DNA of 64,000 bases from assembly GCF_030580915.1 (NCBI RefSeq), contig NZ_JAUQTA010000002.1, positions 372,001-436,000 on the forward strand, in the 5' to 3' direction. Source of the DNA: Nocardioides jiangxiensis (GTDB lineage: Bacteria; Actinomycetota; Actinomycetes; Propionibacteriales; Nocardioidaceae). Each line of letters opens with the position of its first letter. Positions within the stretch are counted from its first letter, which is position 1. Shown here in pieces: positions 16,616 to 24,574 of this stretch. Both the position numbers and the translations under genes were made by a program. Under the pieces are notes generated by a model. It had not been told where the DNA came from and ran no database searches. It saw only the letters and a list, made by a program, of their open reading frames with translations.

Positions 16616-17338
16616 ATGGCTGGCACTGATCGCCGCGCGACCGTCCTCTGGGCGGCCCTCGAAGACATCCTCGACGAGTTCCCGGGTGCGACCGTGCTCG
16701 ACATCGGCGGAGGCACGGGTGGCTTCGCCGTGCGCCTGGCCGAGCAGGGGCACCGGGTGCGGGTGATCGATCCGAGCCCCGACGCCCTGGCGGCGCTCGG
16801 TCGCCGTGCGGGCGATGCCGGTGTCGCCGACCTCGTGTCGGGAGAGCAGGGAGACCTCGCCGACCTGGCGGCCCTCGTGCCGACCGGGAGCGTCGACGTC
16901 GTGCTGTGTCACGGGGTCATCGAGATGGTGCCCGACCCGGCCGCTGCCCTCGCGTCGATCGCTGCCGTGCTGCGTCCGGGTGGCGTGCTCAGCCTCCTGG
17001 TCGCGCAGCGTCACGCGGCGGTGATCGCGCGGGCGATGGCCGGACAGTTCCAGCAGGCGCGCGACCTGCTCGTGGGCGGCCCCGGTGCTGTGCCGTCGAG
17101 TGCTCGCAGCGCGGGCCGCCGGTTCACGGCTGCGGAGGTCGAGGAGCTCCTCAAGGGTGCAGGATTCACGCCGTCGGCACGCCAGGCGATCCGCGTGTTC
17201 AGCGACCTCGTGCCGGGGGCGCTGCACGACAACGAGCCGGGCTCCGCGGAGGCACTGGCGGACCTCGAGCGGGCGGTTTCCTCGCTTCCCGAGTTCCTGC
17301 CGCTCGCCAGCCAGGTGCACCTGGTCGCGCGCCGCTGA
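16616..17338 (+). CDS. SAM-dependent methyltransferase (class I)
   Basis: 240 residues with motif I VLDIGGGTGGFAVRLAEQGH (about residues 26-45), acidic motif II VRVIDPSPDA, a VLCHGVIEMVPDP motif near residue 105 and ASIAAVLRPGGVLSLLVAQRH as the post-motif strand. The C-terminal half (RRFTAAEVEELLKGAGF, RVFSDLVP) resembles CmoA/tRNA- and UbiE-like methyltransferases that sit at this dcw-proximal position in actinobacteria. Substrate not determinable. Confidence 0.88.
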   Translation: MAGTDRRATVLWAALEDILDEFPGATVLDIGGGTGGFAVRLAEQGHRVRVIDPSPDALAALGRRAGDAGVADLVSGEQGDLADLAALVPTGSVDVVLCHGVIEMVPDPAAALASIAAVLRPGGVLSLLVAQRHAAVIARAMAGQFQQARDLLVGGPGAVPSSARSAGRRFTAAEVEELLKGAGFTPSARQAIRVFSDLVPGALHDNEPGSAEALADLERAVSSLPEFLPLASQVHLVARR

Positions 17339-17419
17339 AAAAATGCCCGGAGCGGGTACCCCGACTGCGGTGACCTGCCTAGACTGGAGACGAACGATCA
17401 CACGCAGGGAGGAGGGCCC

Positions 17420-17701
17420 GTGCCACTCTCGGAAGAAGAGCTGAGGCTCCTGGAGCAGATGGAGCGCGCCCTCAGCGAGGAGGACCCCAAGTTCGCCTCG
17501 ACCCTGCGCGGCAGCTCCTTCCGCCGTGCCGCTCGGCAGCGTGCGATCCTCGCGGGCGTCGTCTTCGTCGCCGGTGTGGCGCTGCTGATGTCGGGTGCGG
17601 TGACGGAGATGGTGCCCGTCGCGGTCGGCGGGTTCCTCGTGATGCTCGCCAGTGCGACCTACGCGCTGTCGGCCTTGCGCAGCCGTCCGTCGCCGCGCTG
17701 A
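17420..17701 (+). CDS. DUF3040 membrane protein
   Basis: 93 residues. The N-terminal LSEEELRLLEQMERALSEEDPKFASTL is the family signature, followed by two membrane spans (ILAGVVFVAGVALLMSG and MVPVAVGGFLVMLASATYAL). Actinobacteria-specific, of unknown function, very often encoded close to the dcw cluster. GTG at 17420 has a strong purine-rich ribosome site around 17406-17416; a TAGACT box at 17380-17385 would start a short leader. Its last 43 bases overlap the convergent transglutaminase gene. Confidence 0.9.
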   Translation: MPLSEEELRLLEQMERALSEEDPKFASTLRGSSFRRAARQRAILAGVVFVAGVALLMSGAVTEMVPVAVGGFLVMLASATYALSALRSRPSPR

Positions 17702-19872
17702 CCCCCGAGGACTGACCGCGGCCACCAGGTGGCGCGTCGCGCGACCCGTCGTTCGGACGCGGAGCGGAGGGCGTCGCTGCACGTCGCGACGTCGTCGCTG
17801 GTCGCCGTGCCGGTCCCGGCGGAGGCGTAGCGGCGCAGCTCGAGCGTCGTGACCACACGGTCCAGCGCCTCGTGCGCCGCGGTCTGCTGCCCGGCCCCGA
17901 GGTGCGGAGCGATGGCGTGCGCCGTCGCACGGGGCGAGCGCCCTGCCGGCCAGGCGAGGCCGAGGTCGGTCGCCGTGGCGTGCAGCTCGGCCCACCACGC
18001 CTCGACGTCGGGTGAGCCGAGCCGCCGTGCCCGCTGCCGGCGCCGGACGAACCACGGTGTGGCTGCCAGTCCGGCCACGAGCACCAGCCCGGTCCCGAGG
18101 ACCAGCGGGAGCGGGACGCCACCGTCGTGGGACCTCGTGGAGACCGGCCCCTCGTCCGGCAGCTTGTTGCCCGGCCGGGGAGCCGCCGACGGGGTCGCCG
18201 TCGACGTTGCGCTGGTGCTGGGCGAGGGCTGGGTGCGCGGCCGTGACCAGGCGGGGAGCGTCCCGGTGTGGCTGGTCGGCGTCGGCTCGAAGCCGACCCA
18301 CCCCACGCCACGGAACCAGATCTCGGGCCATGCGTGCAGGTCGTGTGCGCTGAACTCGTAGGTGAGTCCCGTGACGTGACGGGGGCGCAGGAAGCCGACG
18401 GAGACCCGCGCCGGCATGTCGAGCTCCCGGGCGAGAAGCGCCATCGAGGCCGCGAACTGCTCGCAGTAGCCGCTGCGGGAGTGGTTGAGGAAGTCCCCGA
18501 GCGCGGCGAAGCCACTCCCGGCCGCCGTGTCGGTCGAGTACGTGAAGTCGTGCTGGAACCACTCCTGCAGGTCGACGGCCCGCTGGTAGTTGGTCCTCGC
18601 TCCTGCGGTGATCTTCCGGGCGAGCGTGCGGACCCAGGCGGGACGCGCGGACGGCAGGGCGGTGTCGGCGGCGGGCCGGGTCGGGTCGGGTGGCGTGCTC
18701 GCCAGCCGGGCGGCGTCGATCCGGGGGCGGTACTCGTCGACGATGTAGTGCAGCCCCGCCGTGGTGCCGGGGGTGCCGGCCCGGTGCACGTCGAGCTGGT
18801 TGCTGTCGTAGCGCCAGCTGTCGCCCGTGACCACCTTGACCGTCCAGGTGGGAAGCGGAAGCCAGTCCGACGCGAAGGCCGGCGAGATCGTGACGTGCCA
18901 GGGAACGCGCCGCCCCGGCAGTCCGAGGGCGGGCGCGGCCGGGAACGTGCCGTCGACCCCGTTGTCCGGCGGCCAGGAGCGGGGCCCGGCCCGCCAGGCC
19001 TTCCCGTCGAACTCGTCGAGCACCGTCAGTCGCACGTACGACGGGGGTGCCGCGTCGCCGCCGAGCGTGACGCGCATCAGGTCGATGTCGGTGCCGCGCG
19101 TGAGGTTGCGCCGGAGGTCCGCGACGGGGTCGGCGACGCGGACCGTGCCGGAGGGACCGTCCCCGTCAAGGCGGTAGGGCTCGCGGTGGGGGAGTACGCC
19201 GGGCAGCAGGGTGGCGAGCACGAGTGCCGCGCCGCCGACGACGACGAGCTGCCGCAGCGAGCGGAACGTCGCCGAGCGGCCGTGGGCGGCCACGTGCCCC
19301 CAGCGCCCGCGCTCGACCTGCTCGTGGGTCGCGATCAGCGCCACCCATGCGGCAGCTGCGAGGAGGAACGGGAGCGCGCCCGACGCGGTGCCCAGGACGC
19401 TGACGGGCAGCACCCAGGCCGCGAGGAGCGGGAGGCTCGCAGGCAGTACGCGACCCAGCGACACGGCGACCAGGTCGACGACGAGGTGGACCGCGACGCC
19501 GCCGGCGAGAAGGAGCGGCACGATCGAAGGCAGGCCGCGGGCGACCGGTGACGGGTTCTGTGAGGCGGAGTCGAGGGCATGGACCAGGGCGAGCAGGGCA
19601 TGACGCGTCGACTCCGTCGTGGGCAGCCAGGAGGTCCCCAGCTGAGCCTGCAGGACCAGCAGGGCGGTGAGGAGCTGGCCCGAGAGGGCGAACGGCCACT
19701 CGAGGCCGATCCGTCGCAGGCCGACGCCGGCCGCACACACCAGAGCGATCGCCAGGAGCAGGCGGCCTGCGAAGCCGGCGGTGTCCTCGCCGAGGCGGCT
19801 CCAGGAGGCCAGGACGAGCCAGCTCGCGACCGCGGCCAGCGCGGCGACACGGGGGCTGCGGAGGGTGGTCAT
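17659..19872 (-). CDS. DUF3488/transglutaminase-like membrane protein
   Basis: 737 residues. An N-terminal block of about six membrane spans (residues 5-230, DUF3488/TgpA type) is followed by an extracytoplasmic transglutaminase-like domain with cysteine in NHSRSGYCEQFAASMALLARELDMPARVSVGF, histidine in AHDLHAWPEIWF and a following Asp/Glu region. A Ser/Thr/Pro linker, a further span (VLGTGLVLVAGLAATPWFVRR) and a DUF4129-like cytoplasmic tail complete it. Catalytic Cys-His are present, so it may be an active peptidase or transglutaminase at the cell surface. Coupled by ATGA to the DUF58 gene upstream and then MoxR, the usual three-gene set. Confidence 0.92.
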   Translation of the reverse strand: MTTLRSPRVAALAAVASWLVLASWSRLGEDTAGFAGRLLLAIALVCAAGVGLRRIGLEWPFALSGQLLTALLVLQAQLGTSWLPTTESTRHALLALVHALDSASQNPSPVARGLPSIVPLLLAGGVAVHLVVDLVAVSLGRVLPASLPLLAAWVLPVSVLGTASGALPFLLAAAAWVALIATHEQVERGRWGHVAAHGRSATFRSLRQLVVVGGAALVLATLLPGVLPHREPYRLDGDGPSGTVRVADPVADLRRNLTRGTDIDLMRVTLGGDAAPPSYVRLTVLDEFDGKAWRAGPRSWPPDNGVDGTFPAAPALGLPGRRVPWHVTISPAFASDWLPLPTWTVKVVTGDSWRYDSNQLDVHRAGTPGTTAGLHYIVDEYRPRIDAARLASTPPDPTRPAADTALPSARPAWVRTLARKITAGARTNYQRAVDLQEWFQHDFTYSTDTAAGSGFAALGDFLNHSRSGYCEQFAASMALLARELDMPARVSVGFLRPRHVTGLTYEFSAHDLHAWPEIWFRGVGWVGFEPTPTSHTGTLPAWSRPRTQPSPSTSATSTATPSAAPRPGNKLPDEGPVSTRSHDGGVPLPLVLGTGLVLVAGLAATPWFVRRRQRARRLGSPDVEAWWAELHATATDLGLAWPAGRSPRATAHAIAPHLGAGQQTAAHEALDRVVTTLELRRYASAGTGTATSDDVATCSDALRSASERRVARRATWWPRSVLGGQRGDGRLRKADSA

Positions 19873-21068
19873 GGCATCGCCGCCAGCTCGCGCCACGCCA
19901 CGGCCAGGATCGTGTCGGGGCGGACGGTCACGGCGCGCCATCCGGCGGCCCGGAGCGACTCGCCGGGAGGCGTGCCACCAGCTGAGGCCCAGCGGTCGAC
20001 GTCGAGGGCCAGGGCGACGGCCGGCGCTCCGTGGTGGAGCAGGCGTCGGAGCGTGGCGGCGTCGTCGCGCACGTCGCCGAGGACGGCGACGAGCATCCCG
20101 TGGCGCGCGCCCGTGCTGAGCCACGCGGTGTCGATCGTGGTGCGGCTGGCGGGCTCGACGACCGCGAGCTCCTCGAGCATGCGGTCCGCGTCGGCGGCCG
20201 TCGCACCGTCGTGCCATCCGTCTGCCGACGGAGGCCCGTCCGCGGTCACCAGGCGTACGACGAACCCCCGCGCGGCGAGGTGTGCGGCCACCGAGGCCGC
20301 CGCGGTCACGGCTGCCTCGAGCGACGAGGCCGCACCGTGACCTCGATGCGCACGGGCGCGGTTGTCCAGGAGCACGGTCGCGCGGGACTGCCACGGCTGC
20401 TCCTCCCGCCGCACCATGAGCTCCCCGGTGCGCGCGCTCGTCCGCCAGTGGACCCGCCGGAGCGGGTCGCCCTGGCGGTACTCGCGGACGGTGACGTCCT
20501 CGGCACTTCCGCTGGCGAACGCGCGAGGCCGGTTGTCTCCCGCGCCGGTCCAGGTCCCGGCGCGGCCGACGGCCGGCAGCGTGAGGACGGCCGGCGTCAC
20601 GATGAGGTCGCTCTCCTCCTCGAGGACCCGCGTCCGTACGGCGAGGCCGAACGGGTCGACGGCCCGCACCGTCAGCGGTCCGAGGGGGAACCTCCCGCGC
20701 ACGTCGGAGCGGACCGTGTAGTCGACCTCCGTCTCCCACGCGCCCGAGGCGGCGGGCAGCACGAAGCGGGGACGGACGCCGAGCGCCCACGGCACGCGGT
20801 CCTCGAGGAGCAGTGGTCCGGTGCCGGTGGTGCCGGCGAGTGCGAGGCGCACGTGTGCCGGCTGACCGGTGGGCGTGCACCGCGGCTCGAGCGTGCGCTG
20901 GACGCTGACCGGGTGGTCGCGGCGTACCGACACCAGGCCGAGCAGGGTCAGGGCGGTGAGGAGCACGCCCACCCCGGTGAAGGAGGGCTGCCCGAGGGCC
21001 ACCCCGCCGACGGTGGCGGTGATGCCGGCGGCGAGGAGGGTGCGCCCTCGGGCGGTCAGCGACGCCAT
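19869..21068 (-). CDS. DUF58 (vWA-like) protein
   Basis: 399 residues. Two N-terminal hydrophobic helices (TLLAAGITATVGGVALG and TGVGVLLTALTLLGLV) precede a large domain with VREYRQGDPLRRVHWRTSARTGELMVRREEQP (about residues 195-226), the DUF58 signature, and a vWA-like ATVLLDNRA strand. Together with MoxR AAA+ ATPase and the transglutaminase-like protein it forms a conserved system linked to envelope protein maturation, though its biochemical role is undefined. ATG overlap with the transglutaminase gene indicates one operon. Confidence 0.9.
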   Translation of the reverse strand: MASLTARGRTLLAAGITATVGGVALGQPSFTGVGVLLTALTLLGLVSVRRDHPVSVQRTLEPRCTPTGQPAHVRLALAGTTGTGPLLLEDRVPWALGVRPRFVLPAASGAWETEVDYTVRSDVRGRFPLGPLTVRAVDPFGLAVRTRVLEEESDLIVTPAVLTLPAVGRAGTWTGAGDNRPRAFASGSAEDVTVREYRQGDPLRRVHWRTSARTGELMVRREEQPWQSRATVLLDNRARAHRGHGAASSLEAAVTAAASVAAHLAARGFVVRLVTADGPPSADGWHDGATAADADRMLEELAVVEPASRTTIDTAWLSTGARHGMLVAVLGDVRDDAATLRRLLHHGAPAVALALDVDRWASAGGTPPGESLRAAGWRAVTVRPDTILAVAWRELAAMP

Positions 21069-21084
21069 GGTGCGACCGACGTCC

Positions 21085-22047
21085 TCAGGACGGGGCGGGG
21101 ACGGGGACGCGACCGAGGATCGCGGTCAGCACCGCCTGGGGCGTCCGCCCGGTGAGGGAGGCCTCGACGCCCGGGAGCAGCCGGTGGGCCAGCACCGGCA
21201 CGGCGAGGTCGTGGACGTCGTCGGGCAGCACGAAGCCGCGGCCGGACAGGGCGGCGCGTGCCTTCGCGGCGCGGATGAGGTGGAGCGTCGCGCGGGGTGA
21301 GGCTCCGAGCCGCAGGTCGGGGCTGGTGCGCGTCGCCGTCGCCAGGTCGATGGCGTAGCGGCCCACGGCGTCGGAGACGTGGACCCGCGACACGATCTCG
21401 ATCAGCTTGCTGACCTCGGCGGCGTCCGTGACCGGCTCCAGCTCGTCGAGGGGGTTGGCGGACGTGTGGGCTCCGAGCATCGCCAGCTCGGCCTCCGGCA
21501 CCGGGTAGCCCATCGCCACGCGACACATGAAGCGGTCGCGCTGGGCTTCCGGGAGGGCGTAGGTGCCCTCCATCTCGATGGGGTTCTGTGTCGCGATCAC
21601 GAGGAAGGGAGACTCGAGGGCGAGCGTCGTGCCGTCGACGGTGACCTGGCGCTCCTCCATGCACTCGAGCAGCGCGGACTGCGTCTTGGGCGAGGCTCGG
21701 TTGATCTCGTCGCCGACCACCACGTTGGCGAAGACGCCGCCGGGGTGGAAGTCGAAGCGTCGCGTCTCGGGGTCGAAGACGCTCACGCCCGTCACGTCGG
21801 ACGGGAGCAGGTCCGGGGTGAACTGGATCCGCTTCACCGTGCCGTCGACGGACCGCGCCAGTGCCTTGCTGAGCATCGTCTTGCCGACGCCCGGGACGTC
21901 CTCGATGAGCAGGTGTCCCTCGGCCAGCAGCACGGTCAGCGCGGTGTCCACCACCTCGCGCTTGCCCTCGATGACGCGCTCCATGTTGGCGCGGACCCGC
22001 GCCATGACCCGCGTGACCGTCTCGAGGTCACCAGCTGCCACTCCCAC
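21085..22047 (-). CDS. MoxR-family AAA+ ATPase
   Basis: About 320 residues. Walker A EDVPGVGKTMLSKAL, a Walker B/sensor region VVVGDEINRASPKTQSALLECMEERQ, sensor 1 LVIATQNPIEMEGTYALPEAQRDRF and the C-terminal lid with ASPRATLHLIRAAKARAAL are all present. MoxR ATPases act as chaperones with vWA-domain partners, here the DUF58 protein downstream. GTG at 22047 or 22041 is likely; the open frame runs on to 22236 but that part overlaps the mraZ control region and has no family similarity. The operon diverges from mraZ. Confidence 0.9.
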   Translation of the reverse strand: MGVAAGDLETVTRVMARVRANMERVIEGKREVVDTALTVLLAEGHLLIEDVPGVGKTMLSKALARSVDGTVKRIQFTPDLLPSDVTGVSVFDPETRRFDFHPGGVFANVVVGDEINRASPKTQSALLECMEERQVTVDGTTLALESPFLVIATQNPIEMEGTYALPEAQRDRFMCRVAMGYPVPEAELAMLGAHTSANPLDELEPVTDAAEVSKLIEIVSRVHVSDAVGRYAIDLATATRTSPDLRLGASPRATLHLIRAAKARAALSGRGFVLPDDVHDLAVPVLAHRLLPGVEASLTGRTPQAVLTAILGRVPVPAPS

Positions 22048-22151
22048 GCCCACAACGTAGCGCGAGACGGCCCCGCGCGGCGTCGACAGGAGCCTGCGAG
22101 CGCTGATGAGGGGCACTTCCCGAAAAGGGGAGGGAAACGCCTCCAACATGG

Positions 22152-22217
22152 TTGACGGTGGTGGGAAGTGGAGTAATGTGGAGCGCAGTGGAGGAAGAGT
22201 GGGGGAAAGGGGTGGAG
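22152..22217 (+). promoter_or_regulatory. mraZ promoter with array of MraZ-type boxes
   Basis: A sigma-70-like promoter is visible: TTGACG (22152-22157), 16 bases, TAATGT (22174-22179). Over and after it lies a direct-repeat array of GTGG[G/A]N boxes beginning at 22161, 22168, 22178, 22188, 22199 and 22212, mostly one helical turn apart. MraZ is known to bind such TGG-repeat arrays in front of its own operon, so autoregulation of the dcw cluster is expected. Confidence 0.75.
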
Positions 22218-22222
22218 AACGG

Positions 22223-22651
22223 ATGTTCTTCGGCACCTACACCCCCAAGCTCGACGACAAAGGGCGCCTCTTCCTCCCGGCGAAGTTCCGGGATCAGCTG
22301 GCGGAAGGGCTCGTGGTCACTCGTGGCCAGGAGCGATGCCTGACCGTCTGGTCGATGCAGGACTTCGCGGGCATGACCGACCGGCTCCGCGAGGCGCCGG
22401 TCACCAACAAGGGAGCTCGCGACTACGTCCGCATGTTGTTCGCGGCGGCGTCGCAGGAGGTCCCGGACAAGCAGGGCCGCATCTCCATCCCCGCCGTGTT
22501 GCGCGAGTACGCCTCGCTCGGCAAGGACGTGATGGTGATCGGCGCGATGAACCGGATCGAGATCTGGGACCCGACGGCCTGGGCCTCCTACTCCGAGGAG
22601 CAGGAGCAGAAGTTCTCGGAGCTCTCCGACGAGGTCTTCCCGGGGATCTGA
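22223..22651 (+). CDS. mraZ: transcriptional regulator MraZ
   Basis: 142 residues with two SpoVT/AbrB-like halves, FFGTYTPKLDDKGRLFLPAKFRD and QEVPDKQGRISIPAVLREYA, each carrying the DxxGR core. MraZ forms a ring and binds direct repeats upstream of itself, repressing the dcw operon. The ATG at 22223 has a GGAG site five bases upstream. First gene of the cluster; the box array in its promoter is described separately. Confidence 0.97.
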   Translation: MFFGTYTPKLDDKGRLFLPAKFRDQLAEGLVVTRGQERCLTVWSMQDFAGMTDRLREAPVTNKGARDYVRMLFAAASQEVPDKQGRISIPAVLREYASLGKDVMVIGAMNRIEIWDPTAWASYSEEQEQKFSELSDEVFPGI

Positions 22652-22690
22652 TCCCCGCTCCACCACCACGCACCACCAGAGAAACAAGAA

Positions 22691-22818
22691 CAGCGGATTC
22701 GCAGGACGAGGTCTCGTGCCCACTTCTGCCCGTGCCCTGGGGCAACTTCCCCGGCTCCAGGCCACAACTTCCCCCTCAGCGCGGAAGTGGGCAGGGACCT
22801 GGTCAGGCGAATCCGCTG
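22691..22818 (+). ncRNA. structured leader between mraZ and rsmH (mraW-type RNA motif candidate)
   Basis: Nested inverted repeats span the gap after mraZ. CAGCGGATTCGC (22691-22702) pairs perfectly with GCGAATCCGCTG (22807-22818). TGCCCACTTC (22717-22726) pairs perfectly with GAAGTGGGCA (22784-22793). The apical part repeats AACTTCCCC twice (22744-22752 and 22766-22774). Actinobacteria are known to carry a conserved mraW RNA motif at this position, probably regulating the peptidoglycan genes downstream. The identification rests on position and structure; I could not compare it with the motif model. Confidence 0.6.
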
Positions 22819-22864
22819 TCGTCCTCCGCGACGACACCAACCGGATTCCGAAGGGTCGAGACCA

Positions 22865-23008
22865 ATGAACGCCAGCACCGGCACCCGCGAACAGCGGGTA
22901 CGCGACCAGGCCCGCGAGGCCCTGGCCGTCATGGTGCTGTCCGCGGGGCTCTCGATCGGATGCGCGATGGCTCTGGTCCTCCTCATCGCCGCTCGCGGAC
23001 AGGTCTAG
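22865..23008 (+). CDS. small single-pass membrane protein (47 aa)
   Basis: 47 residues: a charged N terminus (TREQRVRDQAREALA) and one membrane helix, VMVLSAGLSIGCAMALVLLI, ending shortly after in ARGQV. It lies between the structured leader and rsmH, 18 bases upstream of the latter. A GGGTCGAGA-type weak ribosome site precedes the ATG. No family recognised. The charged-helix-membrane layout and GC-rich codon use suggest a real gene; it could be a division-associated microprotein, but nothing proves this. Confidence 0.6.
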   Translation: MNASTGTREQRVRDQAREALAVMVLSAGLSIGCAMALVLLIAARGQV

Positions 23009-23026
23009 GCGAGGACTGATCTGACG

Positions 23027-23998
23027 ATGCGTCCCCTCCACGTCCCGGTCCTGCGCGAGCGGTGCGTCGAGCTCCTGGCCCCTGCCCTCCAGCGCGAGGG
23101 ATCGGTCATGGTCGACTGCACGCTCGGCCTCGGCGGCCACACCGAGGCAGTTCTCGAGGCCCTCCCGAACGCCCGCGTCATCGGCATCGACCGTGACCCC
23201 AACGCCCTGCGGCTGGCGGGGGAGCGGCTCGCGCCGTTCGGTGACCGCTTCGTCGGCGTCCACGCCGTCTACGACGAGATCCTCGAGGTGATCGCCGGCC
23301 AGGGGCTGTCGCACGTCGACGGCGTCCTCTTCGACCTCGGCGTCAGCTCGATGCAGCTCGACGTCCGGGAGCGCGGCTTCGCGTACGCCGAGGACGCACC
23401 GCTCGACATGCGCATGAACGACGGCACGGGCATGACCGCCGCCGACGTCCTCAACACCTACGACGAGCACGAGATCGCGCGGATCCTCCACCAGTACGGC
23501 GAGGAGAAGTTCGCCCGCAAGATCGCCAAGGCGATCGTGCGGGAGCGCGAGATCGAGCCGTGGACCCGCTCGGGGCGCCTCGTCGAGCTGCTGTACGCCG
23601 AGATCCCCGCGCCGGCCCGTCGTACCGGCGGCCACCCGGCCAAGCGGACCTTCCAGGCGCTGCGCATCGAGGTGAACGACGAGATCGACGTGCTGCGCCG
23701 GGCCATGCCGGCCTCGCTCGCGGCGGTCGGCGTCGGCGGTCGCGTGGTCGTGGAGTCCTACCACTCCCTCGAGGACCGGATCACCAAGCAGGTCTTCACC
23801 GAGGCGACCCGCCTCGACGTCCCGCCGGACCTCCCGTTCGTGCCGGCCGGGATGGAGCCGCCGTTCAAGGCCGTCACGCGCGGCGCCGAGAAGGCCGTCG
23901 AGCCCGAGCTCACCGAGAACCCCCGCGCCGCCAGCGTCCGACTTCGCGCCGTCGAGCGCATCCATGCAGACACCCCCCGAAGGAGCCCCCAGCGATGA
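23027..23998 (+). CDS. rsmH: 16S rRNA (cytosine(1402)-N(4))-methyltransferase RsmH (MraW)
   Basis: 323 residues. Methylates N4 of C1402 in 16S rRNA, tuning the P site. Starts [18 protein letters not shown]; the SAM motif is [16 protein letters not shown], followed by [33 protein letters not shown] with the catalytic region, [21 protein letters not shown] and [10 protein letters not shown]. All are typical of the family. The stop overlaps the ftsL ATG (ATGA), so the two are coupled. Confidence 0.97.
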   Translation: MRPLHVPVLRERCVELLAPALQREGSVMVDCTLGLGGHTEAVLEALPNARVIGIDRDPNALRLAGERLAPFGDRFVGVHAVYDEILEVIAGQGLSHVDGVLFDLGVSSMQLDVRERGFAYAEDAPLDMRMNDGTGMTAADVLNTYDEHEIARILHQYGEEKFARKIAKAIVREREIEPWTRSGRLVELLYAEIPAPARRTGGHPAKRTFQALRIEVNDEIDVLRRAMPASLAAVGVGGRVVVESYHSLEDRITKQVFTEATRLDVPPDLPFVPAGMEPPFKAVTRGAEKAVEPELTENPRAASVRLRAVERIHADTPRRSPQR

Positions 23999-24558
23999 GC
24001 ACGCCGCAGCTGTCCCGCGTCCGCGTCACCCGTATCGCCGAGGAGGCCGTCGAGCGGGCCCGCCTGCGCGTCGTCCCGCGCACGCGTGTGCGTGCGCCGA
24101 AGGTGCCGTTCGTGATGCTGGTGAGCGCGATCCTGCTCGCGGGCGTGGTCGGCCTGCTCCTGTTCAACACGACGATGCAGCAGAACTCCTTCGCCGAGTC
24201 CGACCTGCAGGCGCACGCCGACGAGCTCCGCTCCGAGCAGCAGGCGCTGCAGGCCGAGATCGACTCGCTCAACGACCCGCAGCGCATCGGCGAGGAGGCC
24301 AACCGCCTCGGCATGGTGATGCCGGTCTGCCCGCGGTTCCTCGACACCGCGACCAACAAGGTCACCCAGGCCTGCGACGAGCCGGCCACCAAGCTGCCGA
24401 TCGACGCGCCGGCGCAGGCGCGTCCCGAGTCGCTGATCCCCGAGCGCACTGTGGTAAAGGTCAAGGCCAAGCCGACGACGAAGCAGACCGACACGCCGCA
24501 GGGTGGTGCCGCGAAGGCCGTCGGCGTGGGTTCTCATGGAGTCAGCAGCACCAACTGA
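23995..24558 (+). CDS. ftsL: FtsL-like cell division protein
   Basis: 187-residue type II bitopic protein. A basic cytoplasmic tail precedes one span, [19 protein letters not shown] (about residues 38-56), then a coiled coil rich in leucine and acidic residues ([20 protein letters not shown]) with the [14 protein letters not shown] septum-initiator motif. An extended Pro/Lys/Thr-rich tail is longer than in many FtsL proteins. It acts with FtsQ and FtsB in activating FtsWI. Position between rsmH and ftsI supports the call. Confidence 0.88.
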   Translation: MSTPQLSRVRVTRIAEEAVERARLRVVPRTRVRAPKVPFVMLVSAILLAGVVGLLLFNTTMQQNSFAESDLQAHADELRSEQQALQAEIDSLNDPQRIGEEANRLGMVMPVCPRFLDTATNKVTQACDEPATKLPIDAPAQARPESLIPERTVVKVKAKPTTKQTDTPQGGAAKAVGVGSHGVSSTN

Positions 24559-24574
24559 CCCCCGAAGGACCCAC

